Below, piece by piece: positions 14,294 to 21,110 of a DNA stretch of 30,866 bases. Numbering within the stretch: the stretch's first letter is position 1; each line of letters starts with the position of its first letter. The notes below the pieces were generated by a model, which searched no databases, had not been told where the DNA came from, and saw only the letters and a list, made by a program, of their open reading frames with translations. The DNA is taken from the IMG/VR virus record IMGVR_UViG_3300043436_001137, positions 1 to 30,866 of that record; one strand, 5' to 3'. This DNA comes from a virus. The position numbers and the translations under genes are program-made.

Positions 14294-14390
14294 TAATTGT
14301 AGCGATCATAAAGCCTACCATCGCACCTACTGCTAGTATCAATAGTATTTTGCTGTTGCTTGTATCGCATTCGGGTTCTTCATATCTCAT
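14283..14390 (-). CDS. Tiny membrane protein, 35 aa
   Basis: The minus-strand frame from ATG 14390 to TAG encodes a polar acidic start (MRYEEPECDTSNSK) and one hydrophobic span (ILLILAVGAMVGFMIATII) ending in WK. The ATG overlaps the stop of the VRR-NUC gene (ATGA). Such single-span peptides are common in phage early operons; function unknown. Confidence 0.6.
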   Translation of the reverse strand: MRYEEPECDTSNSKILLILAVGAMVGFMIATIIWK

Positions 14391-14749
14391 TTCTCTAAAT
14401 ATGTTTTAATTGTTTGCGTGAATTCTTCAAATGACCTGCACACTTTCACGCAATATCCTGCGTTGATAAGTTGTGCGTGAACGATTTTTTGCGTGTCTGA
14501 AAGTTTACCCTTCTCGGTTTTCATCTCGATAAACAGCGCATGGTATGAACCTGATGGAATGCATATCATCAAATCGGGCATGCCGGGCATTGCTCCTTCC
14601 GCTTTCAATATGTTCCAACGTTTAGCCCTTTGCACTGGAGTACCTCCGATGAATACACCATTAGGGAAGGAAGCAATCAATGTGCGTGGGAAGGAATACC
14701 TAAACCACTCAACACATCGCTGCTGTATCTTACTTTCTTCATGCTTCAT
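14387..14749 (-). CDS. VRR-NUC domain nuclease
   Basis: This 120-residue protein is a complete VRR-NUC (PD-(D/E)XK superfamily) nuclease, a stand-alone form frequent in phages. It has a Q-x-x-x-V-x-W helix near residue 9 (QQRCVEWFRY), Asp59 in PGMPDLMI, Glu75-x-Lys77 in FIEMKTEKGKLSDTQ, and a closing helix with AGYCVKVCRSFEE. Stand-alone VRR-NUC proteins can act as structure-specific Holliday-junction nucleases. Here it could resolve replication or recombination junctions before packaging. The start overlaps the upstream gene by 11 bases. Confidence 0.85.
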   Translation of the reverse strand: MKHEESKIQQRCVEWFRYSFPRTLIASFPNGVFIGGTPVQRAKRWNILKAEGAMPGMPDLMICIPSGSYHALFIEMKTEKGKLSDTQKIVHAQLINAGYCVKVCRSFEEFTQTIKTYLEK

Positions 14750-15314
14750 GCGCTGCGTGTTCTAACATGTTACTCATAGCTAACCAAAATGCACCAACGT
14801 ATTGATCATCGGCAATAATATCTACCACGGGTACATCGTGCTGAAGCTGCTGAAACTCCCACTGCCCTACGGGGTGTACCTCGTAATCACAACCAACCGA
14901 TACGGGGCAAAACTCAATCGTGTGTTTTAGCACTGGAATATCAAACCGCACAAGGTAGTTGAATGAATGGTTGAGTGTAACCATGTAGCACTGCCTGCTT
15001 TCATTGACAAGCTTGCGCTTAATGACGTAGAAGTTCCTTCCGTACACACTATGTACATCGTGAATATCATACTCACTTGCCATGTTAGGTTCAAACGAGT
15101 CCACCATCTCCATCTGATTCAAGTTATCTTCTATTTCCTTCCATCGTTGCTCCTTGCTGTTATTGTCAAAGATTAGCTTCGACCACTTCATAAGCTTTGG
15201 TGTACTAACATTCAGTTCCATTCGCAACGTTTGGAATGGTACCTTATCCCATCGCTTAATGATGTGCAGGATGTCGCTGCGTGTGGGTAGTTGTTCTCTT
15301 CTTGTTCTATTCAT
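14739..15314 (-). CDS. Hypothetical protein with N-terminal HTH-like segment, 191 aa
   Basis: Residues about 10-45 (LPTRSDILHIIKRW, then LRMELNVSTPKLMKWSKLIF) look like a helix-turn-helix: helix, DKVPFQT turn, recognition-type helix with VSTPKLMKW. The middle is charged, and the C-terminal half is beta-rich (YDIHDVHSVYGRNFYVIKRK, RFDIPVLKHTIEFC). It overlaps both neighbours by a few bases, so it is cotranscribed with the XRE-type regulator and the VRR-NUC nuclease. DNA binding is inferred from the helix pattern only. No catalytic residues are evident. Confidence 0.6.
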   Translation of the reverse strand: MNRTRREQLPTRSDILHIIKRWDKVPFQTLRMELNVSTPKLMKWSKLIFDNNSKEQRWKEIEDNLNQMEMVDSFEPNMASEYDIHDVHSVYGRNFYVIKRKLVNESRQCYMVTLNHSFNYLVRFDIPVLKHTIEFCPVSVGCDYEVHPVGQWEFQQLQHDVPVVDIIADDQYVGAFWLAMSNMLEHAAHEA

Positions 15315-15543
15315 CGCCTTCGTTTTTGATAGTTATTGTATTAATGATTTCGCATAGTGGCAGCTGCATGACTTGACTAAGGTTCATTAGCTGTCGTAGC
15401 TTAATGCTGCCCGGGTCGGCACACCAGTTGTGCAAGGTTTTCTTGACTATTGGTGTGTTGCTTCTTTGCATAGCACGAAGGAGAGCGGCTTTGCTCCCCA
15501 CCGTGCGTGCAATCAACCCATTCAGTTGATTCTGTTTTCTCAT
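15307..15543 (-). CDS. XRE-type HTH transcriptional regulator, 78 aa
   Basis: The protein is one HTH domain: GSKAALLRAMQRSNTPI, KKTLHNWCADPGSIKLRQL and MNLSQVMQLPLCEIIN give helices 1-4 with the turn at ADPG. Length and layout match Cro-like regulators. It is among the first genes of the leftward block and close to the divergent region, where two dyads cover the promoters, so it is the best candidate to bind the GTGTA-N6-TACAC sites. No tetramerisation or cleavage domain as in CI is present. Start and stop are both in overlaps with neighbours. Confidence 0.7.
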   Translation of the reverse strand: MRKQNQLNGLIARTVGSKAALLRAMQRSNTPIVKKTLHNWCADPGSIKLRQLMNLSQVMQLPLCEIINTITIKNEGDE

Positions 15544-15869
15544 GCCTTTGGTCGTAGTTGGTGATTGAGTGCATAGAACATCTCACGATGCGCTGCGCTG
15601 AAGTGATGTTGGAACACTGACTCTTCGATAGGTGCGTATAGATCATCGAGCATATCCTTTTGAATCCTGCGCCCGATATCTTCAAGGTCATATTGGTACG
15701 TGTCCATGTTCACACCAACGGTGTTGTAGAACACTTGCACCAACTTACCTTCTTCAGTAAAGCAGCAGTAGTGTTTGCTGAACTTACCTGCTGCGTAATA
15801 GAATGGCAATTTGATTTCGGTTTTGCCAACCTCTCTTGTTTCCTCGTGGATGATTTCAATTGTGCTCAT
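15540..15869 (-). CDS. Hypothetical early protein, 109 aa
   Basis: This alpha/beta-looking protein begins MSTIEIIHEETREVGKTEIK with LPFYYAAGKFSKHYCCF, followed by a charged helical half (DLEDIGRRIQKDMLDDLY). Its stop overlaps the start of the HTH regulator (ATGA), linking their translation. A 25-base gap separates it from the Zn-ribbon gene upstream. No motif I recognise; an anti-host or accessory role is possible but unsupported. Confidence 0.65.
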   Translation of the reverse strand: MSTIEIIHEETREVGKTEIKLPFYYAAGKFSKHYCCFTEEGKLVQVFYNTVGVNMDTYQYDLEDIGRRIQKDMLDDLYAPIEESVFQHHFSAAHREMFYALNHQLRPKA

Positions 15870-15894
15870 TGTATTTGATTTTAAAGATTAATAA

Positions 15895-16113
15895 TTAGTC
15901 GTTATGGTCGTGGCAGTAGTCACATTCGATGTGAACGTTTTTGTTGGTAGATAGTTCTTCGATTGCATCGTCAATGAAGTCTTCCCAACACGTTTCTTCA
16001 TTCTCTTTTACGTTGTATGCATCTGATAATACTTTAGCTGCATCCATTACCTCGTTGTAATAGTACTCCCTCCAGTCGCAGTGAAGGCATTTGTAACTTG
16101 TGATTCCTGACAT
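15895..16113 (-). CDS. Zinc-ribbon protein, 72 aa, first leftward gene
   Basis: Two metal-binding knuckles frame the protein: KCLHC at residues 8-12 and the C-terminal HIECDYCHDH. Between them is an acidic helical section (DAAKVLSDAYNV, ETCWEDFIDDAIEEL). Four cysteines plus nearby histidines would hold one Zn. It is the first gene after the leftward promoter at 16151-16180, with an ACAAAAACA leader. Such early Zn-ribbons may bind nucleic acid or host RNA polymerase; that is inference from position. Confidence 0.7.
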   Translation of the reverse strand: MSGITSYKCLHCDWREYYYNEVMDAAKVLSDAYNVKENEETCWEDFIDDAIEELSTNKNVHIECDYCHDHND

Positions 16114-16114
16114 A

Positions 16115-16143
16115 TTGTTTTTGTTTTAGATTGATTACCTTTG
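16115..16143 (+). promoter_or_regulatory. Rightward promoter in the divergent region
   Basis: TTG (16115-16117) and TACCTTTG (16136-16143) are 18 bases apart and match the Bacteroidota pattern. Transcription would run into the sigma-like gene at 16210. The first dyad (16146-16161) lies directly after the -7 box, where a bound repressor would block initiation. Confidence 0.6.
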
Positions 16144-16145
16144 AC

Positions 16146-16190
16146 GTGTACAAATATACACCTGTTTTCCATGTGTGCAACTTTTTACAC
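16146..16190. promoter_or_regulatory. Two operator-like dyads (GTGTA-N6-TACAC and GTGCA-N6-TACAC)
   Basis: GTGTA (16146-16150) with TACAC (16157-16161) is a perfect dyad. GTGCA (16175-16179) with TACAC (16186-16190) has one mismatched half-site base. Centres are 29 bases apart, about three helical turns, so two dimers would sit on the same DNA face. Both lie on divergent promoter elements. Confidence 0.6.
16151..16180 (-). promoter_or_regulatory. Leftward promoter in the divergent region
   Basis: On the minus strand, TTG (16178-16180) and TATATTTG (16151-16158) are 19 bases apart. It lies face to face with the rightward promoter. One dyad covers its -7 box and the other its -33 element. It drives the Zn-ribbon gene and the early block. 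Confidence 0.7.
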
Positions 16191-16209
16191 CAAAATTTAA
16201 CATTTATTT

Positions 16210-16767
16210 TTGAATCACTGCGTAAGTAGCCACATATCAAAGCATTACGGCGAATGGCTAAACAAGGCCACGGGGCTAACTCACGACAAAACAAAGGCAA
16301 GTGATCTATTACACGAGGTACTTGCCCGGCTAATGGATAGACCTGAACAGGATGTGGTAGATATTGTGTGTGGCGGTAAGATTGAGCAGTATGTAAACCG
16401 TGCATTGTGGCTATCATGGCACAGCAACCGCAGCGACTACGCAGTAAAGTACCGCAAGTACTATGAACTGCACATAGAAAAGCAGGTAGAAGACCGCAAA
16501 CAAGATGAAACGTGGATAGGTGCATTCATAGATGGTGAATATTTGTACAGCGCAATTGGTAGACTAAGTGAATACGATAGCATCTTGCTGCGTCTTTACT
16601 CAAAACCCGACTTTGATTACAAAGAACTGAGCAGAGAAACGGGGATACCCTACAACTACTTGCGGCAATCAATACACAGAGCATTAAAAAGAATCAGAGA
16701 ATATGTTAAACTTCAACGTGCCATTGCACATACAGCGAGAGAGGCTGAACACTTGCAAAAAATGTAA
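16210..16767 (+). CDS. Sigma-70-like protein, 185 aa
   Basis: Residues about 25-70 (KASDLLHEVLARLMDRPE, YVNRALWLSWHSNRSDYAVK) resemble sigma region 2. Residues about 120-165 (LSEYDSILLRLYSKPDF, YKELSRETGIPYNYLRQSIH, RALKRIREYVK) are a sigma region-4 HTH. Such small proteins occur in Bacteroidota phages and may direct host RNA polymerase to phage genes. No ATG is available: the frame opens only after a stop at 16198, so I take TTG 16210, which lies 67 bases after the rightward -7 box. It overlaps the next gene by 65 bases. It is the first gene of the late-like rightward block. Confidence 0.7.
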   Translation: MNHCVSSHISKHYGEWLNKATGLTHDKTKASDLLHEVLARLMDRPEQDVVDIVCGGKIEQYVNRALWLSWHSNRSDYAVKYRKYYELHIEKQVEDRKQDETWIGAFIDGEYLYSAIGRLSEYDSILLRLYSKPDFDYKELSRETGIPYNYLRQSIHRALKRIREYVKLQRAIAHTAREAEHLQKM

Positions 16768-17158
16768 GTTCTTCGTTGAATCAACTTCATCATGCGGCAC
16801 GCTTATCGTTGGTGCCGGTACTGAGGTAGATCCCGAAGAAAACAGCGTAACCTATTACAAGGAAAAGATAAAGCTTTGCGGCTGCTTCATGCCCTTAAAG
16901 GTTAAGTTCCGTTTTACATCATGCCCTGCACACAAATGGTTTGCGCTTGATTGGAAACAAAACGAAATTGCGGCACTGGATGAGTTTATTCGCCGCATCC
17001 ATAAGGCAAATAAGATTGAACCTGAAGACCTCAAACTTTTGTACTATTGGTTCAGCAAGGTAACGGGTAAGCATGAGCAGCCATCAGGATGTGCATCGTG
17101 CATACGTGACCTTATTACAGAGTTCAGAAGGCAACTTGGAAAAATAGAAACCAAATAA
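16703..17158 (+). CDS. Cysteine-rich putative zinc-binding protein, 151 aa
   Basis: CKKCKFF and a following Cys (SSCGTLIVG), then LCGCFM and TSCPAHKW give a first cluster of about seven Cys and His in residues 18-77. A second C-A-S-C pair sits at about 129-132 (PSGCASCIRDLI). It starts inside the sigma-like gene, 65 bases before that gene ends, so the pair is coupled. Overlap with a sigma-like gene suggests a transcription accessory, perhaps a late regulator; this is from context. The Cys spacing supports metal binding but not a named family. Confidence 0.65.
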   Translation: MLNFNVPLHIQRERLNTCKKCKFFVESTSSCGTLIVGAGTEVDPEENSVTYYKEKIKLCGCFMPLKVKFRFTSCPAHKWFALDWKQNEIAALDEFIRRIHKANKIEPEDLKLLYYWFSKVTGKHEQPSGCASCIRDLITEFRRQLGKIETK

Positions 17159-17166
17159 ATAATACC

Positions 17167-17307
17167 ATGCCATTACCAACACCAACATCAGACGAATCAA
17201 AGAGCGCATTTATCGCACGCTGCATGAGTGATGCAAAGACGAAAGCAGAATACCCGGATAGCCAGCAACGTATTGCGGTGTGCATCGTTCAATACGATAA
17301 GAAGTAA
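17167..17307 (+). CDS. Conserved small phage protein, MPLP...FIARCM...QRIAVC, 46 aa
   Basis: The 46-residue ORF starts at ATG 17167 (MPLPTPTSDESKSAFIARCM) and ends IAVCIVQYDKK. I recognise the pattern MPLP.P...E....F...CM.......FPD..QR.AVC as a short domain found free or at the start of prohead-associated proteins in many phages; its role is not established. It lies between the Cys-rich gene and the TerS-like gene. Confidence 0.7.
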   Translation: MPLPTPTSDESKSAFIARCMSDAKTKAEYPDSQQRIAVCIVQYDKK

Positions 17308-17332
17308 ATTGTTTTTATCAAATCGTAACAAA

Positions 17333-17599
17333 ATGTTTGAGAAAGGAAAATCAGGAAATCCAAACGGCAGGCCCGTTGGTACAGTAAGCGAAAAGGTCAA
17401 GATGTGGAATGAGTTAGGCGAATGGTTCACCACACAAGGCGCAGCTAAATGCATGCGCATCATGAACGATATGGAGGATGAAGAATACATCAAACACTAC
17501 ACTGCGCTGCTCGAATACTTCAAACCAAAACAAGCCCGTGTCACGCACGCAGGTGATGAGAAAGCACCCGTAGTTATTCAGGTGCATTCAGACTTGTAA
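17333..17599 (+). CDS. TerS-like small protein (KGxSGNPxGRP), 88 aa
   Basis: ATG 17333 gives MFEKGKSGNPNGRPVGT, the N-terminal motif of DUF5681-type phage proteins; starting further upstream adds 35 unrelated residues. Two helical segments (VSEKVKMWNELGEWF, YIKHYTALLEYFKPKQ) and a polar tail ending QVHSDL follow. Related proteins in Bacteroidota phages are often annotated as small terminase subunits, though DNA binding is not proven. It lies far from terL and on the other strand, so assignment as TerS is tentative. Confidence 0.55.
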   Translation: MFEKGKSGNPNGRPVGTVSEKVKMWNELGEWFTTQGAAKCMRIMNDMEDEEYIKHYTALLEYFKPKQARVTHAGDEKAPVVIQVHSDL

Positions 17600-17633
17600 C
17601 AAAAAGGAAGCAAAAACTACAATACAATAGAAC

Positions 17634-18215
17634 ATGAAAGTTAAGTTCAGCATAGCAGCTAATGCAAAGGGTGTAACACTTGGCAAGTACATCGACTACC
17701 AGAATGCGGTCGATAAGGTTGAGCAGGTGCGTATCATCACGGGCAAAAGCAGCGAAAGCATCAAGCTACTTCAGATGCCAGTAATTGATGAAATCATCAT
17801 GCGCTTTGAGGCAGCGATTAAGTTAGGCGGTAACGACTTTGAACGCAAGGTGCGTGTTGGTGCAATTGAGTTAGGGTTTATTCCTAACCTTCAGGAAATG
17901 ACCTTCGGTGAATACGTAGACCTTGACAGCGCATGTGCTAACCTATACAAGGACGGCATCATAAACGGAGAGGCAGCGCACAAACTAATGTGCATACTAT
18001 ACCGACCCGTTAAAGCGAAGTTCGGGCAGTATTACGATATCGAGCCATACAAGACCGATGCAAAGCGCAAGTATGCCGATGCAATAAAGGAACTAACCCT
18101 TGACCATGTACTGAACGTACTGCTTTTTTTTTCGAGTTTAGAAATCGAGCTGTACAACAGTTCCCTCGAATATTTGGCAAGGGAGATAACGGAGATAGTG
18201 AAGGAGATGAAGTAA
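17634..18215 (+). CDS. Tail assembly chaperone, short (gpG-like) product, 193 aa
   Basis: The 193-residue protein contains two similar segments, VTLGKYIDYQNAVDKVEQ near residue 14 and MTFGEYVDLDSACANLYKDG near residue 88. A mixed alpha segment RPVKAKFGQYYDIEPY and a helical tail follow. This is the first product of the G/GT pair, the chaperone that wraps the tape measure during tail assembly. A U9 run at 18124-18132 lies near codon 165 and leads to the -1 product. It lies 8 kb before the tape-measure gene, whereas in lambda-like phages the pair is immediately before it. Confidence 0.7.
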   Translation: MKVKFSIAANAKGVTLGKYIDYQNAVDKVEQVRIITGKSSESIKLLQMPVIDEIIMRFEAAIKLGGNDFERKVRVGAIELGFIPNLQEMTFGEYVDLDSACANLYKDGIINGEAAHKLMCILYRPVKAKFGQYYDIEPYKTDAKRKYADAIKELTLDHVLNVLLFFSSLEIELYNSSLEYLAREITEIVKEMK

Positions 18216-18397
18216 CAACACCTGAAGGCTTAGCGGTGTATGGTTGGTTCCATATCATCGAAAGCCTTGCAGATAGAGATATAACAAAGTTTGACGCAGT
18301 GACAGAGCGCAATGCATTCGAAGTGTTTACGCATCTGACTTACTTAGCAGATTACGTGTACACGCAGAAAGTAGAAATGAGAAAACGCAACAGATAA
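17634..18397 (+). CDS. Tail assembly chaperone, frameshifted (gpGT-like) product, about 254 aa
   Basis: A -1 shift at T-TTT-TTT (18125-18131) joins the first 166 residues to an 88-residue extension read in the -1 frame from 18131 to TAA at 18395-18397. The extension has VTTPEGLAVYGWFHIIESLA, DRDITKFDAVTERNAFEVFT and LTYLADYVYTQ, a pattern I recall from tail chaperone ends in Bacteroidota phages. The extension's TAA overlaps the fibre's ATG (TAATG), which would be an odd coincidence unless the frame is translated. No ATG opens this extension after the stop at 18101-18103. Confidence 0.7.
18125..18131 (+). other. Slippery heptamer T-TTT-TTT
   Basis: Nine T run from 18124 to 18132. In the zero frame the P and A sites read TTT TTT; both tRNAs re-pair perfectly after a -1 slip. 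This is the classic signal used by tail chaperone genes. A downstream stem or pseudoknot was not identified by eye. Confidence 0.65.
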
Positions 18398-20910
18398 TGA
18401 GTACGTACAATTATAGTTACAACGTTTTGATAAACCGCTTTGAGGCATTTGCTGCCGGGCATCTACTTATCAAACGCTTTACGCATGGACAGATTGACCT
18501 TAGTGATCAACTGAACGATGACCAGTACCCGTTCATGCACGTAACGCCCGATACGATTGAGCCTACCAAAGGTGCAATGCAGTTCGGCTTTCATATCATG
18601 TTTGCGGATATACCACGTGACAAGGAAACAAAGGCTGAATACCAGCGTGAGGTGATTAGCGATTGCGTGCGATTAGGTCAAGACCTTATAGCTGAAATCA
18701 CTAACGGTCTAACCTTGTTTGGCTTCAATGTTCAGATGATAGGCGATGTGGTATTTGAGCCATTCATGGAGGAACAAAAGAACACGGTTACTGGTGTTGC
18801 CTTTACCATCAAGCTTGAAGTTCCGTGGGACTGGAGTGCGTGTGATATCCCTGCTGTATGGGCTGTTGGTGGTGAAAGCACGGGCGGCAGTGGTTCGCCT
18901 ATTGGTTTGCTTCTTCAGGTCAACAACGTGAACAACGTAGTGCAGAGCGAACTCGACCTTGTTGCAGGTGATAATATTACAATCACTGACAACGGTGATG
19001 GTAGTGTGACTATTGATGCAACGGGCGGTGAAGGTTCGGGTACGGTCACGAGTGTTGCACTTACTGCACCTGCTGCGTTCAATGTTAGCGGGTCACCAGT
19101 TACCACATCGGGAACTTTGGCAATCACAGCGGCGGGTAATGCATCGCAGTATATTACAGGTGCGGGTGCATTGCAAACCTTCCCCACTATTCCTGCGGCA
19201 CAAGTCAACTCAGACTGGAACGCCGTAAGTGGTGTAGCTGAAATCCTAAACAAGCCTACCATCCCTGCTGCTCAAGTGAACAGCGATTGGAATGCTGTAA
19301 GTGGCGTTGCTCAGATACTGAACAAACCAACCATACCTACCACGCTTGACAGCTTAACGGATGTTAATGCACCTACACCATCGAATGGACAGGTGCTATC
19401 TTACAACGGAACAGAATGGGTTAATACTACACCTGCAACGGGCGGCACGGTCACATCGGTAGGTCTTACCGTACCTTCAGCATTCAGCGTAACAGGTTCA
19501 CCAATTACCACAGCAGGCACACTTGCAATAACAGGTGCAGGTCTTGCGACGCAATACGTGCGAGGTGATGGTCAACTCGCTAACTTTCCAACAACGGGTG
19601 GTGGCGGCTCATCGGTTAGCTACTATCTCAATGGCTCAATTAATCAGGGTACAATAGGTGGCAGCACCTACTACCAAATGAGCAAGACAGCAGTGTTTGG
19701 TGCAGGCACGGATTTTACACGAACAAATGCGCAAGGCAACGGATTGATTGCTCAATTCATTACGGACGCTAATGATCCAAATGTGCTATTGGTGCCGGGT
19801 GGAAACTTTAACCTTGAACTTTATTTTAGTGCTTCGTCAAGTGGTGGCACGCCATCTTTTTATGTTGAGTTGTACAAGTACGATGGCAGCACATTTACGC
19901 TATTAGCTACTGATGTTGCAACTCCTGAAGGCATAACACAAGGGACTGTAATCGATGCATACTTTACAGCACTTGCAGTACCTGCCACAACAATGGCTCT
20001 TACGGATAGGCTAGCCTTGCGTGTCTTTGTTACCACTTCAGGTCGCACGTTAGTATTGCACACAGAGAATTCGCACTTGTGTCAAGTAATAACCACGCTT
20101 AGCACTGGCATCAATGCAATCAATGGTCTTACATCGCAGGTTCAAAACCTTGCAACGGGCACAGCAGGAACTGACTTTGCAATAAGTAGCACAGGAAGTA
20201 CACACACGTTCAACCTGCCTACTGCCAGTGCGGCAAATCGTGGTGCATTGAGTAGCGCTGATTGGTCAACATTCAATGGTAAGCTAACAGGTAATGCGCT
20301 CATAACGGGCGCAACGGCTACTAAGATTACCTATGATAGCAAAGGATTAGTTACAGCGGGTGCATCTCTTGCATCAGGTGATATGCCTACAGGTATTGAC
20401 GCAGCAAACATCGGAAGTGGAGCCGTAAGCAATACAGAGTTTGGGTATTTAAACGGCGTGACAAGTGCAATTCAAACGCAGCTAGACAACAAGAAGGATA
20501 CTTTTACAATTCGTTTTGGAGCAGGCCCATTTGCTCCGGCAGATAGTACAACTTATTATATAGGTGAAGGTACATTAAGTTTAAGCACAGTAGCAACCTT
20601 ATGGGATAATAAAATGGCCTTTGCCTGCAAATTGGTAGGTGCTCAAATTATGGCTAATAATCAAACAATAAATGCAAGTAATGAAGCATCAACATTATAT
20701 GTACGTATTAACAATACTACTGACGTACTGCTGTCCAATGCGGTAGTATTTACTGGTGCTCCGTTTACTTCTACTTCATATGTGGTTACAGGACTTAATC
20801 AAAGTATTGCGGCAAATGATGAAATAACGATAAAATGGGTTACTCCAGCATGGTTAACAAATCCAACGGGAGCACAATTAGTATTTACCTTATATTTTGA
20901 AAGAACATGA
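18397..20910 (+). CDS. Tail fibre with N-terminal tail-terminator-like domain, 837 aa
   Basis: Residues 1-150 (FTHGQIDLSDQLNDDQYPFM, VISDCVRLGQDLIAEI, FEPFMEEQKNTVTGVAFTIK, ending CDIP) look like a globular Bacteroidota-phage protein, possibly a tail-terminator or adaptor fold. From about residue 215 fibre repeats appear: two GTVTSV...GSP.TT.GTLAI units (residues 215-266 and 350-401) and two 24-residue PAAQVNSDWNAVSGVAEILN units. The C-terminus (GAGPFAPADSTTYY, TSTSYVVTGLNQSIAANDE) is beta-rich and could bind the host receptor. Its ATG overlaps the stop of the frameshifted chaperone. The N-terminal assignment is weak; the fibre call is solid. Confidence 0.8.
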   Translation: MSTYNYSYNVLINRFEAFAAGHLLIKRFTHGQIDLSDQLNDDQYPFMHVTPDTIEPTKGAMQFGFHIMFADIPRDKETKAEYQREVISDCVRLGQDLIAEITNGLTLFGFNVQMIGDVVFEPFMEEQKNTVTGVAFTIKLEVPWDWSACDIPAVWAVGGESTGGSGSPIGLLLQVNNVNNVVQSELDLVAGDNITITDNGDGSVTIDATGGEGSGTVTSVALTAPAAFNVSGSPVTTSGTLAITAAGNASQYITGAGALQTFPTIPAAQVNSDWNAVSGVAEILNKPTIPAAQVNSDWNAVSGVAQILNKPTIPTTLDSLTDVNAPTPSNGQVLSYNGTEWVNTTPATGGTVTSVGLTVPSAFSVTGSPITTAGTLAITGAGLATQYVRGDGQLANFPTTGGGGSSVSYYLNGSINQGTIGGSTYYQMSKTAVFGAGTDFTRTNAQGNGLIAQFITDANDPNVLLVPGGNFNLELYFSASSSGGTPSFYVELYKYDGSTFTLLATDVATPEGITQGTVIDAYFTALAVPATTMALTDRLALRVFVTTSGRTLVLHTENSHLCQVITTLSTGINAINGLTSQVQNLATGTAGTDFAISSTGSTHTFNLPTASAANRGALSSADWSTFNGKLTGNALITGATATKITYDSKGLVTAGASLASGDMPTGIDAANIGSGAVSNTEFGYLNGVTSAIQTQLDNKKDTFTIRFGAGPFAPADSTTYYIGEGTLSLSTVATLWDNKMAFACKLVGAQIMANNQTINASNEASTLYVRINNTTDVLLSNAVVFTGAPFTSTSYVVTGLNQSIAANDEITIKWVTPAWLTNPTGAQLVFTLYFERT
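19039..19599 (+). repeat. Tail-fibre repeats within the coding region
   Basis: Two units of about 52 residues (19039-19194 and 19444-19599) share GTVTSV, GSP.TT.GTLAI and FPT. Between them, two tandem 72-bp units (19192-19263, 19264-19335) encode PAAQVNSDWNAVSGVA. This is protein-level repetition in the fibre shaft. Confidence 0.85.
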
Positions 20911-21110
20911 GAAAGGAATATGAATATAAATTACAAGGCGATGGCAGAGATTCTTGGACTGTCAGTGAGTTTGATGAGAATGATATATTAATCACAAAAT
21001 ATATTGTACTTGAAGACCCAACAATAGAAGTAGGCACAGCATTAAAGGCTGTTTTATCCGCAAGCAAAAGTGAATTAGAACAAATAAAAAAACTATTAGG
21101 CATTGTCTGA
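20907..21110 (+). CDS. Small hypothetical protein after the tail fibre, 67 aa
   Basis: This 67-residue protein begins MRKEYEYKLQGDGRDSWTVS and ends in a helical tail (SASKSELEQIKKLLGIV). It starts in an ATGA overlap with the fibre stop. In position it could be a fibre-assembly chaperone or small fibre accessory, but nothing in it shows that. Its last 8 bases overlap the TTG-start reading of the next gene. Confidence 0.65.
   Translation: MRKEYEYKLQGDGRDSWTVSEFDENDILITKYIVLEDPTIEVGTALKAVLSASKSELEQIKKLLGIV

Noticed and set aside
17228-17332. Upstream extension of the TerS-like protein
   Set aside because: The added 35 residues overlap the 46-aa conserved gene in another frame and do not look like the family, which starts at FEKGKSGNP.
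18124-18132. T-run as a sequencing or assembly error splitting one gene
   Set aside because: Both frames make sense, the -1 stop overlaps the next ATG, and frameshifting is the known behaviour of this gene pair. An indel cannot be excluded by sequence alone.
19192-19335. Tandem 72-bp repeats looked like a short repeat array
   Set aside because: They are in frame and encode PAAQVNSDWNAVSGVA fibre repeats without variable spacers, so this is not CRISPR.
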